The notes under the pieces were generated by a model. That model saw only the letters and a program-made list of their open reading frames with translations. It was not told where the DNA came from and made no database searches. Below are positions 9,290 to 17,928 of a stretch of DNA of 64,000 bases, piece by piece; positions within the stretch are counted from its first letter, which is position 1, and every line of letters begins with the position of its first letter. The stretch spans positions 1,736,001 to 1,800,000 of the forward strand of contig NZ_CP011533.1 of the NCBI RefSeq assembly GCF_001704275.1. The letters run 5' to 3'. Made by a program: the position numbers and the translations under genes. This stretch comes from Streptomyces noursei ATCC 11455. GTDB taxonomy: Bacteria; Actinomycetota; Actinomycetes; Streptomycetales; Streptomycetaceae.

Positions 9290-10897
9290 CTAATTGCTTC
9301 CTTCCGAACTGCCCGGCTCCGCCTCGCTGCCTTCCTGCTCTGGCGAGTTAGCGGTAGCCGGCTCCTCAGTGGCCGAAACGCCAACAACTCCCGGCACAAC
9401 GTCCCGCTGCGAGACCCAGGTCTCCTCATCCTCGACCAAGTAGTCCGGACGCAACCCCTGCCGACGCCTCTTCTCTTCCTGTGTGGGTCGCCCGTTGGCC
9501 GGTATGCCCAGCGGCCCACGCGCACGGGACGAACCTCCCGAACCGCCACTCAGAGCGCCGCCTCGGCTACGGTGCAGCCCTGAGCCACCCTGAGCACCCC
9601 GCCCCGGAACCCCAGGCTTACTCGGTTCGCCGACGACGCCGCCGGGTCGCCGTGCCAGCCCTCCCTGACGGCCACGAACGCCCCCTTTACCGGATGCGCC
9701 CGGGTCTGTGGCGCCGGCGACTGGCGGTCGTCCTGCCCGGCCCGGTTGACCCGGAGCCCCTGGAACAGTGGATCTTCCTGCGCCAGCGCGGCCACCCGGA
9801 GGCGTGCTCGGAGTGCCGGGTGAACCAGGGCGCATCGTTCTGCCGCCCAGAGGGCCACGCCCGCCAATCACTGGACCACCAGCAGGCAGTCCCGGCCCGT
9901 CGGGGCCCGAACCGGAGTTGCCAGGAACCTGGCCAACTACCGGCCCGGCAGAGCCCGTGCCAGGAAGGCTGGGAGCGCTGGGCACGCCACCGCGGACACC
10001 GTCCAACGCTGTACCCGGATTCGGTGCTTGCGTCGCAGGAGGACGTGTCCCAGGTCGGGCAGAGCGCCCAGTGGCCTCGCCCTGCTCTGAAGGCCGGGGC
10101 GAGGCGACGGCACCCGCGGCTGACGTGTCGCCAGCCGTCTTCCGGCCCGACACACGAGGGACGGTTGCGCTCCGTGGACTGGCCATGGCTGGAACCACGG
10201 CAAATGCCACATCTGGCGGTGGCACTGTCGAGTCCGGTGGGGCGATGGGCTTCTCCCGGTCGCGGGGAGGTGGGGGCGTCAACTGATTCGCCTTGACGTT
10301 GTACGAGGCGCCGAGCCTCTCCATGTGGGCAGCGGCCCGCAGGGCAATCTCCTTGCCCCGCGAAAGCGTGTCATCGTTTTTGGCCAGAGCATCGCTGACG
10401 CTCATGCCGTGGGCCACGTCCTGCTTCAGCCCACTATCGTCACGCACGCCGAAATTGCTCAGCCATTTTGCGCCGTCCTTGATCCCTGACACCACGGCAC
10501 CCACGTAGTTGCCGTGTTCCTGCTCAGAGACGGTGTCCTGGAGGGCCATAACTGATCTTTTGACCTCGCGGAGGTCGGCAGCCGCGCCTTGGAGGACATG
10601 CGAGGTGTTCTTGGCGTACATCGCGCCATTCTTGAGACTCGTGCTGAGCATCTTCGCCCGAGCCTCGAAAGCCTCGGCCGCCGCGCCGTGCCAGTACTCG
10701 CGGACATCCGCCACCGCTTTGTCCAGCAGATCCTTCACACTTCCGTCGGGCGCATCACCGGCCAGCTGGTCATGCACGTACATCCAGTGATGGGCGATCT
10801 CTTCGACCTTGTCCGGCCGTGTGTCGCGCACCATGGCCTTTAGGCCCTCAAGCGTATGGCTCGAGAAGTTGGTGGAGTGTCCGCCCCCGCTACCCAT
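9290..10897 (-). CDS. WXG100/PPE-like protein with Pro/Gly-rich tail
   Basis: A 535-residue protein. The first ~200 residues are helical with a W-H-G turn (Trp69-Gly71, in REYWHGAAAEAF), the hairpin signature of WXG100 proteins, plus an N-terminal helix as in PPE-type substrates. From about residue 205 onward it is an extended proline-, glycine- and arginine-rich low-complexity tail that ends acidic. This architecture fits a type VII substrate or a cell-envelope partner of the secretion machine. The start ATG at 10897 has a GGGGAGGG ribosome-binding site at ideal spacing. It precedes mycP by two bases, so the pair is probably co-translated. No enzymatic domain is visible. Tail length in such proteins varies strongly between strains, so orthologues may align only over the N-terminus. 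Confidence 0.8.
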   Translation of the reverse strand: MGSGGGHSTNFSSHTLEGLKAMVRDTRPDKVEEIAHHWMYVHDQLAGDAPDGSVKDLLDKAVADVREYWHGAAAEAFEARAKMLSTSLKNGAMYAKNTSHVLQGAAADLREVKRSVMALQDTVSEQEHGNYVGAVVSGIKDGAKWLSNFGVRDDSGLKQDVAHGMSVSDALAKNDDTLSRGKEIALRAAAHMERLGASYNVKANQLTPPPPRDREKPIAPPDSTVPPPDVAFAVVPAMASPRSATVPRVSGRKTAGDTSAAGAVASPRPSEQGEATGRSARPGTRPPATQAPNPGTALDGVRGGVPSAPSLPGTGSAGPVVGQVPGNSGSGPDGPGLPAGGPVIGGRGPLGGRTMRPGSPGTPSTPPGGRAGAGRSTVPGAPGQPGRAGRPPVAGATDPGASGKGGVRGRQGGLARRPGGVVGEPSKPGVPGRGAQGGSGLHRSRGGALSGGSGGSSRARGPLGIPANGRPTQEEKRRRQGLRPDYLVEDEETWVSQRDVVPGVVGVSATEEPATANSPEQEGSEAEPGSSEGSN

Positions 10898-10949
10898 GTC
10901 ATCCCTCCCCGTTGTGCTCGCTCATGTGATGGAGCCGACGGCAGCCGCC

Positions 10950-11258
10950 TCAACGCATGGACTGACGGACCTCTTGCTCACGGGCGTCATAGCCGTCGTG
11001 AACGGTCCTCGTCTTCTTGCTGGCGTCGGCAATCATGCTCTTCAGCTCGGTCACCATGTCGGCGATCTCCCGCTTCATCTTTCCGTGCGCATTCCGGAGC
11101 CCGGCTTCCTCGGCGAAACGCTGGCCGAGATACCCCTCCGGCAGCTCCGTCTTGTACTCAGCCGTGGTCCCGACCCCATCCATCGCGTCCACAAGCGAGT
11201 TGAGCCGCGTGATGACTTGCTGTAGCGCACTCAGATCAACTCGATATTCTTCAACCAT
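10950..11258 (-). CDS. WXG100-family small helical protein (EsxA/B-like)
   Basis: A 102-residue, almost entirely helical protein of WXG100 size. The classical W-x-G is replaced by G-Y-L-G (residues about 42-45) between the two predicted helices. A C-terminal Y-D-A-R-E stretch resembles the YxxxD/E export signal of type VII substrates (Y-D-A-R-E gives Y-x-x-x-E). I chose the ATG at 11258 because a GGGGGGA ribosome-binding site lies 8 bases upstream; a TTG two codons earlier is possible but poorer. The 250 bp upstream (11259-11508) contains no gene I can support and may hold a promoter splitting the locus into two transcripts. Likely role: secreted or chaperone partner of a longer WXG protein nearby. 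Confidence 0.8.
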   Translation of the reverse strand: MVEEYRVDLSALQQVITRLNSLVDAMDGVGTTAEYKTELPEGYLGQRFAEEAGLRNAHGKMKREIADMVTELKSMIADASKKTRTVHDGYDAREQEVRQSMR

Positions 11259-11508
11259 CTGCAAAATCCCCCCGGCGTCTCCACTTCAGACCTGTGCACA
11301 GCGCCTAACGCACACCGGATCCATCAAACCGTCTGCCAGAAGGCCTGGTCAACCGATCTCTTGGGGCGACTCAAGACCTGATGACTGTGTCTTAAAAGCG
11401 ACCCTGATCCGCTCACATAACAGCTGGGACAAGGTGGGCCAATCTGGGCAGGGCGCGCCTCGCAGGGCGGCCCAGAGCCGCTGGCCGGCCTGACGTCAAC
11501 CATGGTCG

Positions 11509-12621
11509 TTACGGCATCTTCAGACTGGCACAGCCATGACGTTCGGCTGACCGCGTGGCGAACGCCTTAAGAGTAGACTCCTCCAATTGCCCATCCGGGG
11601 TAAAGCGATCGCCATCGTCCGGCAGCGCCGTGGCGATGTACAACGCCTTGCCTCCGGAGGGACACTCGGCCGTAGCCCAGACGCTGCTACCTTTACGACC
11701 GGCTGACTTTTCAGAGTCGAGCTCGTCCCCATACCCCAACTGCGCCGGCAGTGCCCGAACAAACGGGCCATAGAAGGCGCTAAGGCGGTAGTGGGGTTTG
11801 TTCGAATCCGATAGGAGGTAGCAATTCTCGATAGGCGCATTTGAGTCCGTCGCACTTTCGCGGACAGCGGCCGCGATGCCTGCGCAGCTACCCCCAGCTT
11901 CGCCCTGCGGCACTTTTGTGTGTGCCGTATTGTCCGGCACACGATCAATAGGGCCACCGGGACGGGCGTTGCATCCCCAAGCCCTAGCTGCGTTCTGCGC
12001 CGTCTTCACCGCCGTACGCGCAAAGCGGGCGCGCTGAGCGGTCCCCTCCATCGATCGCATGGCCTGCCCTTGCAGCGTGACGATCAGGGAGGAGCGCTCG
12101 GGGTCATTGCGGTGGTTAGCGCACGGCATGTTGACCGTCGCGACGAGGCCCTCTCCCGAGCGCCCCTCGTCCATCACTCCTTCCCACCCGTGACCAAGCG
12201 GAATGGCCATCCCCAAGCCACCGTTCGGCGGAAAGCCGCCGAAGTCATGCAGAGCACCTGCCGCTCCAGAACTCCAGTCCATTGCCGTCGACAGCCATGC
12301 GCGGCCATCAGGGTCGCCTACGGAGCACTTGTGCAGTTGACCTGCCCGCGGGTTAATTCCCTGCTCTACTGCAACGTCATGTCCGCGCAGACGATCAGCT
12401 CCGAGCAGCTCCTTGACTTCCGAAGTGTCAACACTTCCTTTGCAAATATCTGCCAGACTCCGCTCGTCTTTCCAACGGTCATACGCTCCACTGAAGTAGA
12501 AGACGGAGGGCACGGCTATGACGAGGACGAGGACAACGAAGATCAGTAGGCGTTTGCGGCTCAGGCGGTCGACTCCCGGTGCGGGATCACCGATGCGGCG
12601 CTGTTCCGTAGCATCATTCAT
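11509..12621 (-). CDS. Membrane-anchored type VII locus protein, function unknown
   Basis: A 370-residue protein with a short cytosolic N-terminus, one TM helix (about 26-44) and a large extracellular part. The outer part appears to hold two related modules, each with a pair of cysteines (one beginning after DICKGSV, the other around GSCAGIAA and ENCYLLSD), as in DUF3558/LpqN-like lipoprotein domains of actinobacteria, though there is no lipobox here. The ATG start follows the stop of the 728-residue WXG protein by two bases, indicating coupled translation. I do not recognise a biochemical activity. Position suggests a cell-surface partner or receptor for the secreted WXG proteins, or a substitute for a missing core membrane component such as EccB. 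That last idea is speculative. Confidence 0.75.
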   Translation of the reverse strand: MNDATEQRRIGDPAPGVDRLSRKRLLIFVVLVLVIAVPSVFYFSGAYDRWKDERSLADICKGSVDTSEVKELLGADRLRGHDVAVEQGINPRAGQLHKCSVGDPDGRAWLSTAMDWSSGAAGALHDFGGFPPNGGLGMAIPLGHGWEGVMDEGRSGEGLVATVNMPCANHRNDPERSSLIVTLQGQAMRSMEGTAQRARFARTAVKTAQNAARAWGCNARPGGPIDRVPDNTAHTKVPQGEAGGSCAGIAAAVRESATDSNAPIENCYLLSDSNKPHYRLSAFYGPFVRALPAQLGYGDELDSEKSAGRKGSSVWATAECPSGGKALYIATALPDDGDRFTPDGQLEESTLKAFATRSAERHGCASLKMP

Positions 12622-12623
12622 GG

Positions 12624-14810
12624 CTAGTTATGGTTCTTCCCTCGCCCCAGTGCGTCTTGGGCATCGGTGCGACCGTCTTCGTAAATACCGCGCATCTCAT
12701 TCTGCATGGAATGAGCATGTCCTGAATCGGGGTCATCGTTGTGCATCCTGTACCACTCGGCCACCATCTTGTGGACGCCCGCTTGTCCGCTCTTGCCTAG
12801 TTCACCGTGAATGGTGTTCTGATCAATCTCGCCAGCCCCTGCTGCTTGAACAGCTGAATCCATGTGCTGCTGCCAGGCGGTAACACCAACGTCGGTGAGA
12901 CGAACCGCGATATCGCCGACTACAGGGAATCTAGTGACGATGCCCGCAGCGGTGTGGTAGCCAGCCTTTCCGATCCACCATTTGTTGTCAGTGAGTCCGT
13001 CGTCACGACGGTCGAGGATGACGTCCCCTTGGATAGCGTCAATGGCGCCGGTGGCTCCTGCAGCATCGCCCATGACGCCCTTCACGTCCTTCTCTGGAGC
13101 ATCGGGCGAGAGATCAGACAGCTGCTGTGCTACATGGGCTGTTTCTGCCTCCTGCAGGATGTGGTACGCCTCAGGGTCATCCGAGACTCCGCGCATTACC
13201 CGAATCAAGGACGGCCTGTCGGTAGACATCCGTATCTGTCCGGTGCCTTCGTCGCTCCAAACGCCTGATTCACCCTTCCCGGCATGGTCCAGGGAAGCGT
13301 TGTTAGCTGTCAGGATGTCGTGCGTATCCGATACGTAGTCACCAAGCGCATTGGCGATCGGACGTTGCATGCCCTCAGGGAGCTTCTCGTTCTTTGGACC
13401 ACCATCGAGCATGTTGATGCTGTCACGCATGACCCTGGCCTGCGACGCAGTGTGCTCACGTAGAGGGTCTTCCTCACCGGGCTCATGTCCGGTAGCGCCG
13501 GCTTCGATGGCCAGCGCCAGTGAACCCTGCCCGGTCTTTTCATGGAAACTGTCCGGCATCCACTGCCGGCCATGCACAAGGTATTTGAGGTTCCCGCTCT
13601 GGCGGTCCTCGCCCGGGTCGAGGAACTGCGTGGCTGCCTCGGGGTTCTTGCTCAGCGCGTCCATGTAGCCCGTCATGGGATCGCTGCCCGGGCCGTCACT
13701 GGAGTAGTCGATTCGCGCCATGGTGGCGTCAGGAGCCCACAACTGCCTCGGCGTCGACGAGGCCCTGGACTTCTCGTAGCTCACGAGGTCTCGGCCGTAG
13801 TCGTTGAGGAAGTCGGTGTCGAAGCTGCCGCTCCGCATCAGGCTGCTCATGAGCTGGTACCCCTTGGCGCTGGGCCCGCCAGGCCCTCCAGGGTCGATGG
13901 TCTGCGGCCCGAGCGCCAGCATCTTCTGCTTCCACTCGTCCATCGCCGTGCTGTCGCTCTGTGTGGCAATTCCGAGTGTGGAGCCGAGGCCGGCCTGCAA
14001 CTGCTTGAGGGCTGCATTACGCTCCGGGCCCCGCTCTCCGGAGTTGGGCCCTGATGCCTCTCGCCAGAATTCCAGTACACCCTTCGGACCCATCACGGTG
14101 GAGAACCTCTCCGCGAAGACCATGTCGTTCTTGCGCTTGGACAGGATCTTCCCCAATCGGTCGAGCTCGTCGTTGGTGAGGTCTTCGCCCTTCTTGGTGA
14201 GTCTCAGAGCCTCGGCCATGTCCTTCTTGGCGTCTCGGGCCGAGTCCAACGACGTGTAGATGTTCTTGTTGAAGGAAGCGTTGTTCTTGCCGTTGGAGTC
14301 CTGACGCAGCGCCCAGTCCGCAGCTTCGTCCGCTGCGGTGGCATCCCGCAGCACCTTCTCGATGCGCCTTTGGATGGCCTCGATCTTGGCCTTGCGCTCC
14401 GGGTGGAAGACCTCGCTATATCCGCCGGCCATGAATCCCTGGCTGTCCGGATCGGTGTCGATGACCATGCCGTTGTCCAGCACTTGGAGCTTCTCGGCAG
14501 GTGCTTCCTCATCGATGATCCGGTGGAGCTTCTTCTGTGCCGCGCTGAACTCCGCGTGGGCGTCGAGCAACAGAGTCGCGATGGCGTGCGCCTCTTGCGC
14601 CGCGGCAGCGTACTGCTCCTTGATCTTCGTGAGTGACAGCTGCGCCTGTTCGGCTGCGTCCCCGTGCCAGTCGGACTTCAGGGGCTGGGTGACACGTGCC
14701 TCGAACAGCTCCTGCAGGCCCTGGTACTTCTTGGGGAGCAGGTTCCACTCGTCCGCTGATGCCTGGAGCTTGCCGAGGTCGGCGTGGAGGAGATCGGAGA
14801 ATGCCACCAT
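12624..14810 (-). CDS. Large WXG100-domain protein, likely type VII substrate
   Basis: A 728-residue protein whose first ~110 residues form a WXG100-like helical hairpin with W-H-G at residues 48-50 and a following QAQLSL helix. The rest is mostly alpha-helical and hydrophilic, with one hydrophobic stretch near residues 620-660 (VVGDIAVRLTDVG). It resembles the long WXG proteins (DUF6571-like) that sit beside small WXG partners in Streptomyces type VII loci. I see no toxin motif, zinc site or nuclease signature in its C-terminus, so calling it a polymorphic toxin would be unsupported, and no neighbouring gene looks like a cognate immunity protein. The ATG start lies two bases after the stop of the upstream small WXG protein. 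Likely secreted or surface-associated. Confidence 0.8.
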   Translation of the reverse strand: MVAFSDLLHADLGKLQASADEWNLLPKKYQGLQELFEARVTQPLKSDWHGDAAEQAQLSLTKIKEQYAAAAQEAHAIATLLLDAHAEFSAAQKKLHRIIDEEAPAEKLQVLDNGMVIDTDPDSQGFMAGGYSEVFHPERKAKIEAIQRRIEKVLRDATAADEAADWALRQDSNGKNNASFNKNIYTSLDSARDAKKDMAEALRLTKKGEDLTNDELDRLGKILSKRKNDMVFAERFSTVMGPKGVLEFWREASGPNSGERGPERNAALKQLQAGLGSTLGIATQSDSTAMDEWKQKMLALGPQTIDPGGPGGPSAKGYQLMSSLMRSGSFDTDFLNDYGRDLVSYEKSRASSTPRQLWAPDATMARIDYSSDGPGSDPMTGYMDALSKNPEAATQFLDPGEDRQSGNLKYLVHGRQWMPDSFHEKTGQGSLALAIEAGATGHEPGEEDPLREHTASQARVMRDSINMLDGGPKNEKLPEGMQRPIANALGDYVSDTHDILTANNASLDHAGKGESGVWSDEGTGQIRMSTDRPSLIRVMRGVSDDPEAYHILQEAETAHVAQQLSDLSPDAPEKDVKGVMGDAAGATGAIDAIQGDVILDRRDDGLTDNKWWIGKAGYHTAAGIVTRFPVVGDIAVRLTDVGVTAWQQHMDSAVQAAGAGEIDQNTIHGELGKSGQAGVHKMVAEWYRMHNDDPDSGHAHSMQNEMRGIYEDGRTDAQDALGRGKNHN

Positions 14811-14812
14811 GA

Positions 14813-15271
14813 TCAGTGCCTCCCGCCGTCAAGAGCGTCCATCCGGGATTTTTCGGAGCGGTCTGTCCGCTCGTACGAACTGCTGGTGTTGTGCAGCTTC
14901 ATGACGGCGTCGGACAGCATCGTGCTCAGATGCACGGACTCGTCCGCCCACCTCTTGTGCAGCGCAGAGAGCCCCTGAGAGCTTTGCCAGCCGCCCAGAG
15001 CGCTGGACGCGACGTCGGTTTCCGACAGGGCGGGCTGGTCCACCTTGTCGGTGTCGCCCCGGAGGTCCTCCAGCGCCTTGGCCGCCTTGGTCAGCGCGAC
15101 CGTACGGACCGATGTCTGCCGTCCTCCGCTCCCTGCGCCCCCGTCTCCCCTGCTCTCTGCGGAGTTGAGCTCCATCGCCACGTTCTGCCGCTTGGCAACA
15201 TCGGTGAGCGATCCGTCATCGTTGTAACGGAACGGATTGAGCCGGCGGTCCCAATCCTGGTCGTAGGTCAC
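14813..15271 (-). CDS. Small WXG100-like protein, first gene of the type VII locus
   Basis: A 152-residue protein, helical in its second half. It contains GGWQSSQG and HKRW around residues 92-107 and a C-terminal helix with DAVMKLHNTSSSYERTD, similar to WXG100 partners of longer substrates. The N-terminus (DQDWDRRLNPFRYND) is less regular. It starts with GTG at 15271 behind a GGGGGA ribosome-binding site, and the next gene starts two bases after its stop. It is the promoter-proximal gene of the secretion locus. A small dyad (15301-15313) lies 30 bp upstream. Probably a heterodimer partner or chaperone for the 728-residue WXG protein; this is inferred from pairing. Confidence 0.75.
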   Translation of the reverse strand: MTYDQDWDRRLNPFRYNDDGSLTDVAKRQNVAMELNSAESRGDGGAGSGGRQTSVRTVALTKAAKALEDLRGDTDKVDQPALSETDVASSALGGWQSSQGLSALHKRWADESVHLSTMLSDAVMKLHNTSSSYERTDRSEKSRMDALDGGRH

Positions 15272-15300
15272 GCGCTTCCCCCGTGGCGGTACAGGTCAAT

Positions 15301-15313
15301 GTTCACTATGAAC
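15301..15313. promoter_or_regulatory. Dyad GTTCA-N3-TGAAC upstream of the type VII locus
   Basis: A perfect 5-bp inverted repeat with a 3-bp centre (GTTCACTATGAAC), 30 bp upstream of the first gene of the minus-strand secretion locus. The position suits a repressor operator. No regulator in the window can be assigned to it, and such short dyads also occur by chance. Confidence 0.35.
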
Positions 15314-16021
15314 ACACGGCGAAGGGAGCTTAGGTCGTCAAGTGGTTCGGAACAATCGGCTGGCCGGTTTGTTTCGATAGGCCCTGAACTGCCCGTAGTT
15401 GATTCGCCGCCGGACAGCCGCCCAGCTCCATCGCGATCGACCAGAGCCAGCCCGTCGGCCCGACGCTTGACCGGCGGTACCGCAGGGTCCGCCCGCCGAC
15501 TTCCTCGACGATACGTCCGGCGCGATCAGCTGGGTCGATCGCGCCGGTAAAGCACAAGCCATCCCGGGGCCCACACGCCCTTGATGCGCCCGCTCCCCGC
15601 TCGACGGCCGACGACCGCCCCTCAGCAACACCCCAACCCGCCACCGGACGATCACTAGCAACCCGACGGCCGCCCTTGATGAGGCACCGTTGGGCCAGCG
15701 CGGACGCCATTCCTCGGAATCGCCCGCATCATTCATTCCCTGGGAACACCTGCCCCGGGTGGCCCTTCCCGCTCGTCCGGCGACGGCCGTCCCGAAGGCA
15801 GTGCCGGCACCGGTCGCGCAACCGTCGCGCCGTGACGCTGCCACCGACAGTGCGCCATGATGATTCCTCGGCCGCCGTGACGTCTTGCCGTCATCCTGAA
15901 GCCCACCTCGGCCGAACACCGGCACGGCGTCCCACCACGCTGAAGCCCAGATCCTCATCACATACCGGATCATGGCGATTGGCTACCGCCTGCGCGGCTA
16001 CCGGCGGACTACGGTCGGCGC
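15314..16021. other. ~700 bp without a confident gene
   Basis: Open frames exist on both strands here, but none shows a recognisable domain, a good ribosome-binding site or normal protein composition. A minus-strand frame ending at 15330 has the most protein-like end (GPTGWLWSIAMELGG) and may be a gene remnant. The region separates the secretion locus from the patchwork of small genes to its right. Confidence 0.5.
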
Positions 16022-16300
16022 ATGGAGATCATCGTCGTGTACGAGCTCGACCAACCTACGAGCACGACCGACACCCGACCCGGCGAGGCCGGGGCCCGGG
16101 TCCGACGAGTGCACGCAGCGCCAGGCGCCCCAGGAGGGCCTTCCTCCCCCGGCCCACGGACCTTCTGCGGCAAGGACACCTTCGCCATGGAGACATCCTC
16201 CTGGCGGCCCTCGGGACACCCCGGTTCACCGTGGTACCCCCCGGCGTACGCCGACCGGGTCTGCGGCAACTGCGACAGCGCGATGGAAGACGAGACCTGA
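16022..16300 (+). CDS. Small cysteine-containing hypothetical protein
   Basis: A 92-residue protein. The first ~45 residues are low complexity. The rest is compact: TFCGKDTF, then SWRPSGHPGSPWYPP, then RVCGNCDSA. The C-x-x-C plus the earlier Cys suggest a metal or disulfide knuckle. The combination of an SWRPS/WYPP segment and a final CxxC looks like a conserved short actinobacterial protein family of unknown function, but I cannot name it. The ribosome-binding site is weak; a start at the internal ATG (METSSW) would lose the first Cys and is less likely. It converges on another small zinc-ribbon gene. Confidence 0.55.
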   Translation: MEIIVVYELDQPTSTTDTRPGEAGARVRRVHAAPGAPGGPSSPGPRTFCGKDTFAMETSSWRPSGHPGSPWYPPAYADRVCGNCDSAMEDET

Positions 16301-16397
16301 GCCAAGCCCACCGGACAGCACGCCGTCCTCCAGACGAAGGGCTCGCCCAGCTGGTGTGCGGGACACAGCCGAGTCTTCGGGCACTGTTGATGAGCCC

Positions 16398-16637
16398 TCA
16401 CTCCGCACGGGGCTCGGCGAGATAGGTGCCGGCCAGTGTGCCGTCGTATCCCGCAGCCTCGGCTGCGGCCTCCAGGCTCGGGTAGTCCTGGCCGATACCT
16501 TCGCCGATCATCGCCATGTAGTCCGCACGGGTCAGTTCGCGCTCGACCCACTGGTGCGCGCAGCGGCAACGAATGCTGACTTCGTTGCGGTCGCAGATGA
16601 CCATCCAGTCGCGCCGGGCGCCGCACTTGGGGCACAT
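16398..16637 (-). CDS. Small zinc-ribbon protein
   Basis: A 79-residue protein beginning MCPKCGARRDW, with a second knuckle IRCRCAHQW, so a four-cysteine zinc ribbon (CPKC...CRC) fills the first ~30 residues. A helical tail follows with YPSLEAAAEAAGYDG. A longer frame upstream is possible, but the CPKC start is the natural one. No function can be assigned; such proteins are often mobile-element or phage-derived. Its 5' end abuts a truncated TetR coding stretch on the opposite strand, which suggests this gene arrived by a rearrangement that removed the TetR DNA-binding domain. Confidence 0.6.
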   Translation of the reverse strand: MCPKCGARRDWMVICDRNEVSIRCRCAHQWVERELTRADYMAMIGEGIGQDYPSLEAAAEAAGYDGTLAGTYLAEPRAE

Positions 16638-16830
16638 GACGGTGATCCTCGACGCCCTCCGACAGCACGTCCTCGACACCTGGCCCTCGATCGAGGCACA
16701 CCCTCAGGCGGCCGAGTTCACCCACCTTGTGGAGTCCACGCCAGTGCTGCGCGCGTACGCCGAACGCATGTGGACCTGGTACACGGACACTCTCAGCGCA
16801 GCCATCGCCGACGAGTTCGGCGTGGACCCG
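16636..16830 (+). pseudogene. TetR-family regulator remnant (C-terminal domain only)
   Basis: The plus strand encodes a stretch typical of TetR ligand-binding domains: EAHPQAAEFTHLVEST, then TPVLRAYAERMWTWYTDTL and AAIADEFGVDP. The helix-turn-helix that should precede it is missing: upstream sequence is occupied by the antisense zinc-ribbon gene. After GVDP the similarity ends. I read this as a decayed fragment left by an insertion or deletion. Confidence 0.55.
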
Positions 16831-17057
16831 AGCTGGGAGCACCTCATTCTGATCCGAGTCCCAAGTGGTCATGGCAGCGGCGTGCTGCGTGCGTGTCGAC
16901 CCGACCTCCGGCCGGATGATGAGTCCGCGTCTCTGATCACCGAGCAGTCCGGCTCGGCGCCTCCGGCTTCCTTCGGGGGCACTATCCGCCTGAGGCTCGA
17001 TCGTTTCCGCTCTTTTGAAGGTGCCGGTGTCCGAGGCTAACGTGGCGTTCACGGCCT

Positions 17058-17098
17058 GCGGCCGTTCGCCCTCACTGCGACTGAGGGCGAACGGCCGC
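17058..17098. terminator. 17-bp perfect hairpin terminator
   Basis: Arms 17058-17074 and 17082-17098 pair perfectly (17 bp, 7-nt loop, very GC-rich). The hairpin lies 24 bp beyond the stop of the minus-strand cysteine-rich secreted protein gene. No U-tract, as is usual for actinobacterial terminators. Confidence 0.8.
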
Positions 17099-17122
17099 GG
17101 GTTGCAAACTACTTGGTGGGGG

Positions 17123-17869
17123 TCAGCTGGTGGCCTTGCCTATGCAGAACCAGACGGTGCCCGCTCCGACTCCGCCGGCCGCGGTGATGCACGGAACGCA
17201 TGCCACACCAGCGGTTCCCACGCATGCTGCTGCGCATGCGGTGCCGATGAGAGCAAGGGCCCAGGACGAGATGCCGGCGCCGGAGAGGCAGTCGTTGAGC
17301 TTGCCCCAGCTGAAGCCGTAGGTGGAAATCTTCGGCTGCGTGGCGGGCAGGTCCTTGGGAAGGTCAGCAGCCTTGATGGTCTTGTCGGCCGTCAGGGCGC
17401 CGTTGCGCCACACCTGCGCATGACCGGTCTTGTCGTCGTGGGTGAGCTGCATCTCCAGCGTTTCGACAACCTTACCGGAGGAGTCGTAGACGACGTTCAG
17501 GCTCGCGCCGCGCTCCTGGTCGCTGAAGGGGATGGAGACCTGAGTGTTGCCCTTGTGGAATTTGTAGACAGTGGCGCGTTCCGTCACGAGGGACGAACCG
17601 GCCTTGAGGTGCGTGGCGACCTTCTGGTCGCTGACGTCAGCGGTGACCCGCTTGACCCATGTCTGGGCCTGCTCGCCCTCAAGCACGGAGGACTGGCTCT
17701 GCAGCGCCTTGATGTTGCTGACCAGGGCCTCGGTCTCGGGCGAGACATCACTCGCAGAGGCCGCCGAGGCGGCGACCGGAGCGGCGAATGCCGGGCTCTG
17801 GGAGGCGGTGATCCCAATGAGCGAGACGCCTGCCAGGGCTGCAGAGGCGACGCGGTAAGAGAGCTTCAC
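17123..17869 (-). CDS. Secreted protein with halocin-C8-like six-cysteine C-terminal domain
   Basis: A 248-residue precursor. Residues 1-30 are a Sec signal peptide (cleavage after AFA likely). Residues about 40-190 form a soluble, cysteine-free domain with beta-strand character. The last ~57 residues hold all six cysteines in a hydrophobic Gly/Ala-rich context (DCLSGAGISSWALALIG, AACVGTAGVAC, WFCIGKATS). This layout matches the halocin-C8-type precursors, in which the C-terminal part is released as a cysteine-rich bacteriocin and the N-terminal part serves as immunity protein. The resemblance is by pattern, not alignment. A two-helix membrane protein lies 35 bp upstream on the same strand and may be an accessory. 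The GTG start at 17869 has AAGGAAG about 11 bases upstream. Alternative: a secreted structural protein with disulfides. Confidence 0.65.
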   Translation of the reverse strand: MKLSYRVASAALAGVSLIGITASQSPAFAAPVAASAASASDVSPETEALVSNIKALQSQSSVLEGEQAQTWVKRVTADVSDQKVATHLKAGSSLVTERATVYKFHKGNTQVSIPFSDQERGASLNVVYDSSGKVVETLEMQLTHDDKTGHAQVWRNGALTADKTIKAADLPKDLPATQPKISTYGFSWGKLNDCLSGAGISSWALALIGTACAAACVGTAGVACVPCITAAGGVGAGTVWFCIGKATS

Positions 17870-17928
17870 GAAAGCGGACTTCCTTCTTGCTCAAGATGTG
17901 TAGGTGCAATTCGGATTGACCAGGGCGG

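Noticed and set aside
12624..14810. Large WXG protein as a polymorphic toxin
   Set aside because: No nuclease, NADase or other toxin motif in its C-terminus and no adjacent immunity-type gene.
15330..15710. Minus-strand frame ending in a protein-like segment
   Set aside because: The end looks coding but the start does not and no family is recognisable; noted as a possible remnant only.
15676..16425. Plus-strand frame across 15.7-16.4 kb
   Set aside because: Arg/Pro/His-rich translation with no domain; overlaps the better-supported small cysteine protein in another frame.
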